A stretch of 64,000 nt of DNA, from the NCBI RefSeq assembly GCF_000423085.1, contig NZ_AUHH01000010.1:62001-126000 (forward strand), written 5' to 3'. A model generated the notes under the pieces. That model was not told the DNA's origin, searched no databases, and was given only the letters and a program-made list of their open reading frames with translations. This document shows positions 26,616 to 34,715 of the stretch, one piece after another; the first letter of the stretch is position 1; every line of letters begins with the position of its first letter. Made by a program: the position numbers and the translations under genes. This DNA comes from Granulicoccus phenolivorans DSM 17626 = NBRC 107789 = JCM 15570. Lineage in GTDB: Bacteria > Actinomycetota > Actinomycetes > Propionibacteriales > Propionibacteriaceae.

Positions 26616-26655
26616 AGCACGCCTCCCTCGCCACGAAGGGCTTGGGAGGCGTGCT
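26616..26655 (-). terminator. terminator of the FadJ-like operon
   Basis: AGCACGCCTCCC (26616-26627) pairs perfectly with GGGAGGCGTGCT (26644-26655) around a 16-base loop. It starts 9 bases past the stop of the bifunctional enzyme gene. No T tract follows on the minus strand, so efficiency is uncertain. Confidence 0.6.
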
Positions 26656-26664
26656 CGGCGAGTG

Positions 26665-28773
26665 CTACCCCGAGGAAGGAACCCCGGGCTCGTAGGTGGC
26701 CAAGCGACCGCCCTCCGAGACCAGCCTGGTCAGGAGCGGGGCGGGCTCCTGTTCGGGAATCCCCAACTCCTCGACGGAAGCCAGCATCCGGTCGAGACCC
26801 CGCTCGTCGGCGAAGAACATCGGTCCGCCCCTGTGTCGCGGGAACCCATATCCGTGCACCCAGACGACATCGATGTCCGACCCACGGGTGGCGATTCCCT
26901 CGTCGAGCAGTTTCGCGCCTTCGTTGACCAGGGCCGCCATCAGGCGATCGACGATTTCGTCGGGGCCGAACGCGCGTTGTGTCTGACCCGAACGTCGAGC
27001 GAAGCCGCGCACGATGTCGGCGACCTGCTCGGACGGGGCGCCGCGACGACTCTCCGCATAGTCGTAGAACCCGGCCCCGGCTTTCTGACCGAAACGGCCT
27101 TGTTCACACAGGACTTCGCGGATCGTGGCACTCGAGGTGGTCTCTCGGTTCCAGAGCACATCGAGACCGATCAGATCTGACATCTGGTACGGACCCATCT
27201 TGAAGCCGAACGACACGAGGGCGGCGTCGATCTCCCACGGCATCGCCCCCTGCAACAGCAGGGCATCGGCGGCGGCCGTGCGCCGCAACAACATCCGGTT
27301 CCCGACGAACCCGGGGCAAACCCCGACGACCACGCCGGTCTTGTTCATCCGCCGACACATATCGAGGGCGGTGGCCAACGCGTCCGGAGATGTGTGGCGA
27401 CCTCGAACGACCTCGACCAAGGTCATGATGTGGGCGGGCGAGAAGAAGTGCAACCCGATCACCCGCGACGGGTCACCGATCACGGAGGCGAGATCATCCA
27501 GGTCGAGGGTCGAGGTGTTGCTGGCAATAATGGCGTCCGCCCCGAGCACCTCGTCCACCTGGCGCAGCAGCGCCTTCTTGACGTCCGACCGTTCAACAAC
27601 GGCTTCGATGACGACGTCACATGCCCGCAAGGACACCAACTCTTCGCTGCGCCCGATACTGTCCCGGCGAGCCCGGGCGGCCGCCTCGGACAGTTCGCCC
27701 CGACCGACCATGCGCTGGTACCGGGCCGCCGCGGAGGTGTCGCTGCGTTCCAACGCACCACGATCCGAGTCGACGAGATGTACCCGGTAGCCGGCATCGG
27801 CGAGCGCCATCGCGATACCGGAGCCCATCGTCCCGGCACCCACCACCCCCACCGCTTGTACGTCGCGGGCCGAAGCCGACTCCCCGGGGGGACGCTTGAC
27901 CCGTCGCTCGGCAGCGAAGACGTGGCGCAGGGCTCGCGACTGGGAGGTGTCCACGAGTTCGTAGAACAGTTCCCGCTCCAGGGCAACGCCGTCATCGAAC
28001 GGCATGGTGACTGCGGCCTCCACGCACCGGATGCAGTACTGCGGCGCCAGCAGGTCCGGTGTGGAACGCGAGAGGTTCATGCGGGCTTCGGTGAACAGGT
28101 CGGCCGGGACAGCATCCGGCGCGATGCGCTCGCTCAGGTCACGCACCCGCCGCACCGGCTGCCCGGACGCAGCCACCTCCAGCGCCGTCGCGATGGCGGC
28201 CCGACGCAACTCGTCGGACGGAACCACGGCGTCCACGAGCCCCAGTGCCAAGGCCTCGTCGGCGGCGACGTTTCGAGCGGTGAGGATCAGGTCCAGGGCT
28301 GCCACCGGCCCGATCAGGCGTGGGAGCCGCTGGGTGCCACCGGCGCCGGGGAGCAGGCCGAGCTTGATCTCGGGGCTTCCGAGAACCGTACCCGTGGCAG
28401 CCACCCGATGGTGACAGGCGAGGGCGAGCTCCAACCCGCCACCGAGGGCAGTGCCGTGGACGGCCGCAACGATCGGTTTCACCGAACCATCGAGAACGCC
28501 GATCATCCGAGTGAAGGTCGGCTCCAGCGGCGGGCCACCGAACTCCTTGATGTCGGCCCCCGCCATCCACGTTCGTCCCGCGCAGGTGATGACGAGGGCC
28601 ACCACGTCGGGATCTTCGTTGGCCGCGACCACGGCGGAACTGACTCCGGCTCGGACGTCCCTCGACAGTGCGTTGACCGGTGGCGAATCAACCTCGATCA
28701 CGCTGATTGAGCCTCGGGTCTGCACTCGCACGACGCCGTTCACGGCCGTACCTGTGTCGGCGGTCTCACACAC
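26665..28773 (-). CDS. bifunctional enoyl-CoA hydratase/3-hydroxyacyl-CoA dehydrogenase (FadJ/FadB-like)
   Basis: This 702-residue fusion enzyme performs two steps of beta-oxidation. The crotonase half (about 1-290) has both catalytic acids, in GGGLELALAC (about 111-120) and SPEIKLGLLPGAGG. The dehydrogenase half starts near 305 with the NAD loop VGAGTMGSG, has SNTSTLDL and the catalytic His in GLHFFSPAH (about 440-448), and ends with paired C-terminal domains. GTG at 28773 follows GAGAGGAG. It is the last gene of the operon dehydrogenase - P450 - ferredoxin - FadJ-like. The intact Glu pair contrasts with the two stand-alone crotonases in the regulon, so this is the likely true enoyl-CoA hydratase. 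Confidence 0.92.
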   Translation of the reverse strand: MCETADTGTAVNGVVRVQTRGSISVIEVDSPPVNALSRDVRAGVSSAVVAANEDPDVVALVITCAGRTWMAGADIKEFGGPPLEPTFTRMIGVLDGSVKPIVAAVHGTALGGGLELALACHHRVAATGTVLGSPEIKLGLLPGAGGTQRLPRLIGPVAALDLILTARNVAADEALALGLVDAVVPSDELRRAAIATALEVAASGQPVRRVRDLSERIAPDAVPADLFTEARMNLSRSTPDLLAPQYCIRCVEAAVTMPFDDGVALERELFYELVDTSQSRALRHVFAAERRVKRPPGESASARDVQAVGVVGAGTMGSGIAMALADAGYRVHLVDSDRGALERSDTSAAARYQRMVGRGELSEAAARARRDSIGRSEELVSLRACDVVIEAVVERSDVKKALLRQVDEVLGADAIIASNTSTLDLDDLASVIGDPSRVIGLHFFSPAHIMTLVEVVRGRHTSPDALATALDMCRRMNKTGVVVGVCPGFVGNRMLLRRTAAADALLLQGAMPWEIDAALVSFGFKMGPYQMSDLIGLDVLWNRETTSSATIREVLCEQGRFGQKAGAGFYDYAESRRGAPSEQVADIVRGFARRSGQTQRAFGPDEIVDRLMAALVNEGAKLLDEGIATRGSDIDVVWVHGYGFPRHRGGPMFFADERGLDRMLASVEELGIPEQEPAPLLTRLVSEGGRLATYEPGVPSSG

Positions 28774-28821
28774 GGTTCGGTGCTCCTCTCGGGTGCGAGA
28801 TCAGTGCTGGGGCCACGGCGG

Positions 28822-29013
28822 TCACTCCTGGATCGAGATCGCGCGCTCAGGGCAGGCGTCGGCACCGCGGCGTGCCTTGTCCTCCAGTCCCGGGGGCACC
28901 GGATCAATAGTGGTCGAGTTGTATCCCAGGTCGTCCAATTCGTAGACCTCGGGCGCCTCGAATACGCAGCGGGCGTGCCCGGCGCACAGTGAACCATCAA
29001 CGATTGCCTTCAT
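28822..29013 (-). CDS. [3Fe-4S]-type ferredoxin
   Basis: This 63-residue ferredoxin has cysteines at CAGHARC (residues 10 and 16) and at ACPERA (residue 54). A non-Cys stands where 4Fe-4S ferredoxins have the second ligand, which is the usual pattern of actinobacterial P450-partner [3Fe-4S] ferredoxins. It lies 33 bp after the P450 gene and 48 bp before the FadJ-like gene. It should pass electrons to that P450. No ferredoxin reductase gene occurs in the window, so a shared reductase must be encoded elsewhere. Confidence 0.9.
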   Translation of the reverse strand: MKAIVDGSLCAGHARCVFEAPEVYELDDLGYNSTTIDPVPPGLEDKARRGADACPERAISIQE

Positions 29014-29046
29014 GGGTTGCCTTCCATCGGCAGGTGAACGGGGTTG

Positions 29047-30339
29047 TCAGCTGGGGGTCGTGCCGACCCGGGGGCCGGGCGTGAATACGGCCGGCATGTC
29101 GATATAGCCGCTCGACGACGACCAGCTGTGGTACTCGATCAGCCCCTCCTCCTTGAGCCGGAAGTCGGGCATCCGCTCGAGGACCTGGAGCAGGAGTTCC
29201 TTCATCTGGAGCCGCGCGAGGTGTGAGCCGGGACAGCGGTGGATGCCCATGCCGAAGGTCAGGTGCCGGTTCGGGAAGCGATCGATCACAAACCAATCGG
29301 CATCGGGGAATGCTTCTTCGTCGAAGTTGGCCGACACCTCGCTGAGCAGCAGGCGATCACCGGGCTGCATGGTCACGCCACCCAACTCGGTCTCGCGGAC
29401 CACGGTCCGCGCATGCGTGCGAGCGGGCGGATACATCCGCAGCACTTCCTCGATGAAGCTGTCGATCAACTCGGGGCGCTCGGTGAGCGCAGCTCGATCC
29501 TCGGGGTGGAAGTGCAGGTGCATCAGCATCGAACTCGACGCCGACGAGGTGGTGTCGACGCCGCCGCCCACCGCCAAGGTCACCAGGCCGAGGGCCATAT
29601 CCTGTGGAATGACCTCACCGTCGATCTCGAAGTTCACCAGTTGGCTCATCGCGTCGTCGGTCGGGTTCTCCCGCCGGGCGCGGACCTCCTCCTCGATCCG
29701 ACCGACCATCCAGGTGACGTCGACCATGATGTCCTGGAACTCGGGCGAGCCGGTTACATAGGCGCTGATGCCGTGGAAGGCCTCGCTGAACCGTCGATGG
29801 TCCTCTTCGGGGAAGCCCAGCCAGTCCAGGGAGACACCTGCAGGCAAGGGGCTGGTCAGATCGTGGATCAGGTCGCACTCCCCCTTCTCGATGAAGGCGT
29901 CGATCAGCCGGGTGATGTGCGCCCGGACGCTGTCGGTGAAGTCGCGCTTGATCGCGCGCGGCGACAGCGGCTCGGCCAGGACCCGTCGGTAGGGCTCCCA
30001 CGCCGGCGGGTCGAGTTCCTCGGGCACCAGGACGGTCGGCATGGGATTCTCCGCGATCCACAGCGAGTTCAGCCCCGGGTCCCCTCCGGGCCCGCTGGCC
30101 CGGGCCGTCCGGCTGGACGAAAAGGACTCCCAGTTGCGGAACCCTTCGGCGATCGCGTCGTACTGCGAGGCTACCCAGAAACCGCCGTGGCTTTCGCTCC
30201 ATGCCACCGGGCACTGCTCACGCCGTTCAGCCCATTCGCGCTGGCTCTGCTCTCGCGTCATGTGCTCGTGGTGATCGAACTGCACCACCGGGCACTGCCC
30301 TGAAGGAAGCTCCTCCGTGGCCTGCTCCTCGCCCGCCAT
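29047..30339 (-). CDS. cytochrome P450
   Basis: The protein has about 430 residues, a soluble bacterial P450. It shows the I-helix GGGVDTT (about 258-264), the K-helix ExxR in EEVLRMYPP (Glu 298, Arg 301) and the haem loop FGMGIHRCPGSHLA with the thiolate ligand Cys 369. ATG at 30339 is preferred because AAGGAG lies 6 nt upstream; an ATG at 30366 overlapping the previous stop has no such site. Operon neighbours are an acyl-CoA dehydrogenase and a [3Fe-4S] ferredoxin. It probably hydroxylates the regulon substrate or its CoA-free precursor. The CYP family could not be assigned. Confidence 0.92.
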   Translation of the reverse strand: MAGEEQATEELPSGQCPVVQFDHHEHMTREQSQREWAERREQCPVAWSESHGGFWVASQYDAIAEGFRNWESFSSSRTARASGPGGDPGLNSLWIAENPMPTVLVPEELDPPAWEPYRRVLAEPLSPRAIKRDFTDSVRAHITRLIDAFIEKGECDLIHDLTSPLPAGVSLDWLGFPEEDHRRFSEAFHGISAYVTGSPEFQDIMVDVTWMVGRIEEEVRARRENPTDDAMSQLVNFEIDGEVIPQDMALGLVTLAVGGGVDTTSSASSSMLMHLHFHPEDRAALTERPELIDSFIEEVLRMYPPARTHARTVVRETELGGVTMQPGDRLLLSEVSANFDEEAFPDADWFVIDRFPNRHLTFGMGIHRCPGSHLARLQMKELLLQVLERMPDFRLKEEGLIEYHSWSSSSGYIDMPAVFTPGPRVGTTPS

Positions 30340-30365
30340 GCGGTGCTCCTTCGCTGGGTTGATCA

Positions 30366-31664
30366 TCAGCGGTACTTCTTCAGTTCGACCCGGGCCACAC
30401 TGCGCAGGTGCACCTCGTCCGGCCCGTCCGCGATCCCCAGGATCCGCGCCGAGGCCCACATCCGCGCCAACGGGACGTCCTCGGTCACCCCCAACCCGCC
30501 ATGGGCCTGAATCGCCCTGTCCAAGACCCTGCGCGCGGTGCGCGGCGCGACGACCTTGATCGCGGCGATCTCGGTGGCCGCACGCCTGGCGCCGACCCGG
30601 TCGATCATCCATGCGGCCTTGGTCACCAACAGCCGCGTCATCTCGATGTCCATCCGCGCCTCGGCGATCCAGTCGCGCACGACACCCTGTTCCGACAGCG
30701 GTTTGCCGAACGGCTCCCGCTCCATCGAGCGGCGCACCATCATGTCCAGACCCCGCTCGGCCATCCCCACACACCGCATCGCGTGGTGGATCCGCCCCGG
30801 ACCGAGCCGGGCCTGGGCCAACGCGAACCCGGACCCCTCCTCGCCGATCAGGTTGCTCACCGGCACCCGCACGTCCTCGAAACTGATCTCGCCATGCCCC
30901 TGCTGGTCGTAGTACCCGAACAGCGGCAACGACCGATGCACCGTCACACCCGGAGTGTCCACCGGCACCAGGATGAACGACTGCTGCTGGTGCGGCGCGG
31001 CGTCCGGGGCGATCCGCCCCATCAACACCAGGATCTTGCAACGTGGATCACCGGCCCCGGACGTCCACCACTTGCGACCGTTGATCACGTATTCATCACC
31101 GTCGCGCACGATCGACGTCGCAATCTGACGCGCATCCGACGACGCGACGGCCGGTTCGGTCATTGCAAACCCCGACCGCATCGTGCCGTCCAGCAACGGC
31201 TCCAGCCACTGCCACTTCTGCTCCTCGGTGCCGAACAGGTGCAGGATCTCCATGTTCCCCGACGACGGCGCGTTCGAGTTGATCGCATCCGGCGCCAGGT
31301 AGGGCGACCGGCCCGTCACCTCGGCCACGTAGGCGTAGTCCAAGTTGCTCAACCCCGACACGTCCGGCAGGAACAGGTTCCACAGGCCCCGCTTGCGGGC
31401 CTCGACCTTCAGGTCCTCGACGATCTGCGGCAGGTCGTGCGGCCGGTCCCTCGCGTTCGCGGCCAACTGCTGCGCGTAGACCGGTTCGGCCGGGTAGACG
31501 AACTCGTCCATGAAGTCGATCATCGCCTCGAGCACCTCACGCCCCTTCGGCGACGGGGCGAGATCCATCGACTCGAAGATCTCCGGGCCGCGGTTCACGG
31601 TGAAGTACCGCTTCTTCGCGGCCGCGGCGTACTCGGCCGCATGGACAGGATCAATGTTGCTCAC
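30366..31664 (-). CDS. acyl-CoA dehydrogenase
   Basis: The protein has about 432 residues with acyl-CoA dehydrogenase architecture. The FAD/substrate segments are GFAMTEPAVASSDARQIATS and YVINGRKWWTSGAGDPR, and the C-terminus has AHGGLGVTEDVPLARMWASARIL. GTG at 31664 follows GGGGAG at 5 nt. It has the N-terminal extension and sequence style of the longer FadE11/ACAD10-like group. It heads the operon containing the P450, ferredoxin and FadJ-like genes, 93 bp downstream of an operator. It introduces the alpha,beta double bond that the FadJ-like enzyme would hydrate. Confidence 0.9.
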   Translation of the reverse strand: MSNIDPVHAAEYAAAAKKRYFTVNRGPEIFESMDLAPSPKGREVLEAMIDFMDEFVYPAEPVYAQQLAANARDRPHDLPQIVEDLKVEARKRGLWNLFLPDVSGLSNLDYAYVAEVTGRSPYLAPDAINSNAPSSGNMEILHLFGTEEQKWQWLEPLLDGTMRSGFAMTEPAVASSDARQIATSIVRDGDEYVINGRKWWTSGAGDPRCKILVLMGRIAPDAAPHQQQSFILVPVDTPGVTVHRSLPLFGYYDQQGHGEISFEDVRVPVSNLIGEEGSGFALAQARLGPGRIHHAMRCVGMAERGLDMMVRRSMEREPFGKPLSEQGVVRDWIAEARMDIEMTRLLVTKAAWMIDRVGARRAATEIAAIKVVAPRTARRVLDRAIQAHGGLGVTEDVPLARMWASARILGIADGPDEVHLRSVARVELKKYR

Positions 31665-31756
31665 CAGGACTCCCCTGCGTTGACGGACACTGCGCACTTG
31701 CCACACGCCCGGAGATGGATAAGACCCACCAGCAGGCGCCGGCCATCACCCAAAAA

Positions 31757-31776
31757 ACTACCAGTCGGTTGGTCGT
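31757..31776. promoter_or_regulatory. regulon operator, site 9
   Basis: The half sites are ACTACCAGTC and GGTTGGTCGT, with AAAC...GTTT flanks. The site lies 93 bp before the dehydrogenase start at 31664 and is the right-most copy in the window. Confidence 0.65.
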
Positions 31777-31811
31777 TTGTCGAGAGCTCGCGGTTTCCAT
31801 GGCAGAAGCGG

Positions 31812-31839
31812 ATCCGATGATGCTGCGGCATCATCGGAT
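31812..31839 (+). terminator. 12-bp hairpin with T-rich tail at the region boundary
   Basis: ATCCGATGATGC and GCATCATCGGAT form a perfect 12-bp stem with loop TGCG, followed on the plus strand by TTCTTCTTCTC. It looks like an intrinsic terminator pointing right, yet no plus-strand gene ends here. It sits between the last catabolic promoter and the Hsp70-like gene, in the 362-bp interval 31665-32026. Confidence 0.5.
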
Positions 31840-32026
31840 TTCTTCTTCTCCGGCAGGTGTGTACGGCACTTGCGCTGAACCCTCAGGACGCGAACCCAAG
31901 GAGGAGCCATGCGCAGCCAACTGTTCGATCAGATGAGGGTTCGGGGGCTCTGAGCCCCGGACCGATCGGGTCGTTCCGGGTGCGTCGGCCCGCAGTGCCC
32001 GGGGGGTCGATTGGTACCCTCGGGGC

Positions 32027-33559
32027 ATGCATCTGGGGATCGATTTCGGCACGACCCGAACCATCGTGGCGCACGCGGATCGAGGCAACTATCCCGTGGT
32101 CAGCTTCGTCGACCAGCACGGCGACAGCAGCGAGTTCTTTCCGTCGGTGGCCGCGGTGACCGAGTCGGGCTGGGCGTACGGCTTCGAGGCCCTGGCCGCC
32201 GCCGACGCCGGCGCTCCCCTGCTGCGTTCGTTCAAGCGGGTGCTCGGCCGTTCCGATGTCACCGCGGCGACCGAGCTGGAACTGGCAGGCCAGGCGATCG
32301 CCCTGGGCGACCTGCTCACCGGGTTTCTCAGCGCTCTGCGTCGGGCCCTGTTCACCACCTCCAACATTGCCGAGGCCCTGGCCACCGAGGGGGTGGGGCG
32401 TACGGTCACCGCGGTGCCGGCGCACGCCCACAGTGCCCAGCGGTTCCTGACCCTGGACGCCTTCCGCCGGGCCGGGTTCGAGGTTTCGGCGATGATCAAC
32501 GAGCCCTCGGCGGCCGGCTTCGAGTACACCCATCGCCAGTCCCGGACGCTGAACTCCCGGCGTACCCGCATCGTGGTCTACGACCTGGGCGGGGGCACCT
32601 TCGACGCCTCGCTGGTGACCGCCGACGGATTGTCCCACGAGGTGCTCGGCTCGATCGGGGTGAACCGGCTCGGGGGTGATGATTTCGACGAGATCCTCGC
32701 CGAGTTGGCCGCCGAGGCGGCGGGGATCGACCTCGCCGGGCTGGGCGTACGCGAGCGGGACCTGCTGCTGGAGGACTGCCGCACCGCCAAGGAGCAACTG
32801 CTGCCGCAGTCCAAGCGGATGACGATCGAGGTGGCGGGGACGCCGGTGATCATCCCGGTCGGCGACTTCTACCACGCCAGCGCGGGCCTGGTGGACCAGA
32901 CGGTGAAGGCGATGGCGCCGCTGGTCCGCGGGCTGGAGGCCCCCGCCGATTCGACCGAGGGGCTCAGCGCCGACATCGCCGGGATCTATCTGGTGGGTGG
33001 GGCAAGTTCGCTGCCGCTGGTGCCCCGGGTGCTGCGGGAAACGTTCGGCCGGCGGGTGCACCGCTCGCCCTACCCAGCGGCCTCGACCGCCATCGGTCTG
33101 GCGATCGCGGCCGATCCGGGGGCGGGCTATTCGCTGACCGACCAGTTGTCCCGCGGCTTCGGGGTCTTCCGGGAGGCCGGGGCGGGGACGAAATTCGAGT
33201 TCGATCCGCTGCTGGCCAGCGACGACCGGATCTCCCCCACCGAGGAGATCCATATCCGGCGCAGCTATCGCGCCGCGCACAACCTCGGGGTGTTCCGCTT
33301 CGTCGAATACACCGGCCTGGACGCCAGCGGTACGCCGTCGGGCGATCTGGTGCCGTTCGCGGAGGTGTTCTTCCCCTTCACCGACGCGCTGCAGCACGCC
33401 GACCCGATCACCCTGGGGGCCACCGCGGTGTACCGCACCGACACCGAGGGCCCGCTGGTCGAGGAGGAATACGTGGTCGACGAGCACGGCATCATCCGGG
33501 TGCGGATCACCGACCTGCAGACCGGGTACGCCCAGCAGACCTCGCTGCGGGCCAGCTGA
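32027..33559 (+). CDS. Hsp70-family ATPase-like protein
   Basis: The 510-residue protein begins with the Hsp70/actin-type phosphate loop LGIDFGTTRTIVA and has VYDLGGGTFDASL (about 185-197) and the adenosine-binding GIYLVGGASSLPLV (about 325). These give a complete nucleotide-binding domain of about 370 residues. The part that follows is much shorter than the DnaK substrate domain and unlike it, so this is an Hsp70-like protein of the short actinobacterial type rather than DnaK. The client and partner are unknown. The upstream sequence has only a weak ribosome site (CTCGGGGC). A DoxX-like gene lies 89 bp downstream on the same strand. Confidence 0.85.
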   Translation: MHLGIDFGTTRTIVAHADRGNYPVVSFVDQHGDSSEFFPSVAAVTESGWAYGFEALAAADAGAPLLRSFKRVLGRSDVTAATELELAGQAIALGDLLTGFLSALRRALFTTSNIAEALATEGVGRTVTAVPAHAHSAQRFLTLDAFRRAGFEVSAMINEPSAAGFEYTHRQSRTLNSRRTRIVVYDLGGGTFDASLVTADGLSHEVLGSIGVNRLGGDDFDEILAELAAEAAGIDLAGLGVRERDLLLEDCRTAKEQLLPQSKRMTIEVAGTPVIIPVGDFYHASAGLVDQTVKAMAPLVRGLEAPADSTEGLSADIAGIYLVGGASSLPLVPRVLRETFGRRVHRSPYPAASTAIGLAIAADPGAGYSLTDQLSRGFGVFREAGAGTKFEFDPLLASDDRISPTEEIHIRRSYRAAHNLGVFRFVEYTGLDASGTPSGDLVPFAEVFFPFTDALQHADPITLGATAVYRTDTEGPLVEEEYVVDEHGIIRVRITDLQTGYAQQTSLRAS

Positions 33560-33648
33560 GCCGCAGCCGGCCCGATCACCGGTCCCGGTCCGGCCGTGCG
33601 GACCACCCAGTACAGTGAGGCGCAGTCGATACAGAAAAGGGTTCCTTC

Positions 33649-34173
33649 ATGAAGCTCCGCCAGATTCCCGCCCGAGTGGCCGCAGGCGCATTCCTGATCA
33701 ACTCCGGGGTCAACAAGCTGGACCTGTCCGAAGAGACCGTGGCCTACCTGCAGGAACTCGGCGCCCAGGGCGTGCCGCAGATCAAGCAGATCGACCGCGA
33801 CCAGTTCGGCAAGCTGCTGGCCTACGGCGAGATCGCCATGGGCGCGCTGCTGCTGCTCCCCTTCGTGCCGGGCTGGGTGGCCGGCCTGCCGGTCACCGCC
33901 TTCAGCGCCGGGCTGCTCAATGCCTACCGCAAGACCCCCGGGATGACCGTCGACGGGATCCGGCCGACCCAGGAGGGCACCGGGATGGCCAAGGACGTGT
34001 TCCTGTTCGGCATCGGCGCTTCGCTGGTCCTGGACGGGTTCACCGGTCCGTCGAAGCGGCAGGAGGCCAAGCGCGAGCGCAAGGGTCGCATCGCCGCGGA
34101 GAAGCAGGCCGCCAAGGCCGAGAAGATCGCCGCCAAGGCAGCGGCCCGGGCCGCGCGCAACGGCAACGAGTGA
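33649..34173 (+). CDS. DoxX-like membrane protein
   Basis: This 174-residue protein has hydrophobic segments around AAGAFLINSG, IAMGALLLLPFVPGWVAGLPV and DVFLFGIGASLVLDG, in the spacing of small DoxX-type inner-membrane proteins. It ends in a Lys/Ala/Arg-rich tail of about 40 residues (from SKRQEAKRERK), probably a cytoplasmic basic helix. AAGGG precedes the ATG. It may be read with the Hsp70-like gene. The function is not determined; DoxX relatives are linked to redox balance. Confidence 0.75.
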   Translation: MKLRQIPARVAAGAFLINSGVNKLDLSEETVAYLQELGAQGVPQIKQIDRDQFGKLLAYGEIAMGALLLLPFVPGWVAGLPVTAFSAGLLNAYRKTPGMTVDGIRPTQEGTGMAKDVFLFGIGASLVLDGFTGPSKRQEAKRERKGRIAAEKQAAKAEKIAAKAAARAARNGNE

Positions 34174-34230
34174 GCCGGCCCGACCGGGTGCCGGGCTGCG
34201 TGCCCGGACCCGGTCCGGCGGACAAGGTCA

Positions 34231-34257
34231 GGGCCCCGAGGAGATTCCTCGGGGCCC
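34231..34257. terminator. strong hairpin terminator between convergent genes
   Basis: GGGCCCCGAGGA and TCCTCGGGGCCC form a perfect 12-bp stem with a 3-base loop, followed by TTCGCCTTT on the plus strand. It lies between the DoxX-like gene end (34173) and the small minus-strand gene end (34281), so it may act in both directions. Confidence 0.85.
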
Positions 34258-34280
34258 TTCGCCTTTGCTGGGGGGACGGA

Positions 34281-34556
34281 TCAGCTGAGCCAGGCGTACT
34301 GCAGCTGTTCGTCTTGGGATTCGTCGAGATCGGCCTCGAGCTGGACGATCATCCCGTCGCTGGGGGCACTGCCGCGCCAGCGGCGATGTCCGGAGCGATT
34401 GGGCAATTCGGTGAAGCGGATCGCGCAGAACGCGCGCTGTGCCTCATCGAAGCTGGCAAAGCCACCCACGAAATGTTCGGCCCCGCAGGCCTCGGCGACA
34501 GCCCACGGGCGGCCCGCGAAAGCCTTGTAGGCACCCATCGGGGTATGTGTGACCAC
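34281..34556 (-). CDS. small hypothetical protein with structured leader
   Basis: This 91-residue protein has no recognised domain. The N-terminal half is aromatic and glycine-rich (VTHTPMGAYKAFAGRPWAV...FVGGFASFDEAQRAFCAIRF) and the C-terminus is acidic (LEADLDESQDEQLQYAW). The GTG at 34556 is preceded by an unusually strong AAGGAGGAG, which supports translation. That ribosome site directly follows the 3' arm of a 16-bp leader stem (34569-34639), so expression is probably regulated at the RNA level. It has no cysteine motif or signal peptide. Confidence 0.7.
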   Translation of the reverse strand: MVTHTPMGAYKAFAGRPWAVAEACGAEHFVGGFASFDEAQRAFCAIRFTELPNRSGHRRWRGSAPSDGMIVQLEADLDESQDEQLQYAWLS

Positions 34557-34568
34557 TGGACTCTCCTC

Positions 34569-34639
34569 CTTCGGTGCGTCGTTGCGTGTGGAGCGCCGGT
34601 TTTCCGGTTACTTCCAGCCAATCAACGAACGCACCGAAG
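34569..34639 (-). promoter_or_regulatory. long-stem leader abutting the ribosome site
   Basis: On the minus-strand transcript, an arm at 34639-34623 (CTTCGGTGCGTTCGTTG) pairs over 16 bp, with one bulged base, with the arm at 34584-34569 (CAACGACGCACCGAAG). The 38-base loop contains its own CCGG-AAAA-CCGG hairpin. The 3' arm runs straight into GAGGAG, part of the Shine-Dalgarno sequence of the 91-residue gene. This is a candidate cis-acting RNA switch or thermosensor; no known riboswitch class was recognised. Confidence 0.55.
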
Positions 34640-34715
34640 TTCAAGGGAATCGTGAGTGATTTGTAATACTTTCTGCTTATGAGCACAAGCCCCCAAGAAA
34701 GGGGTCAGGCAAGGC

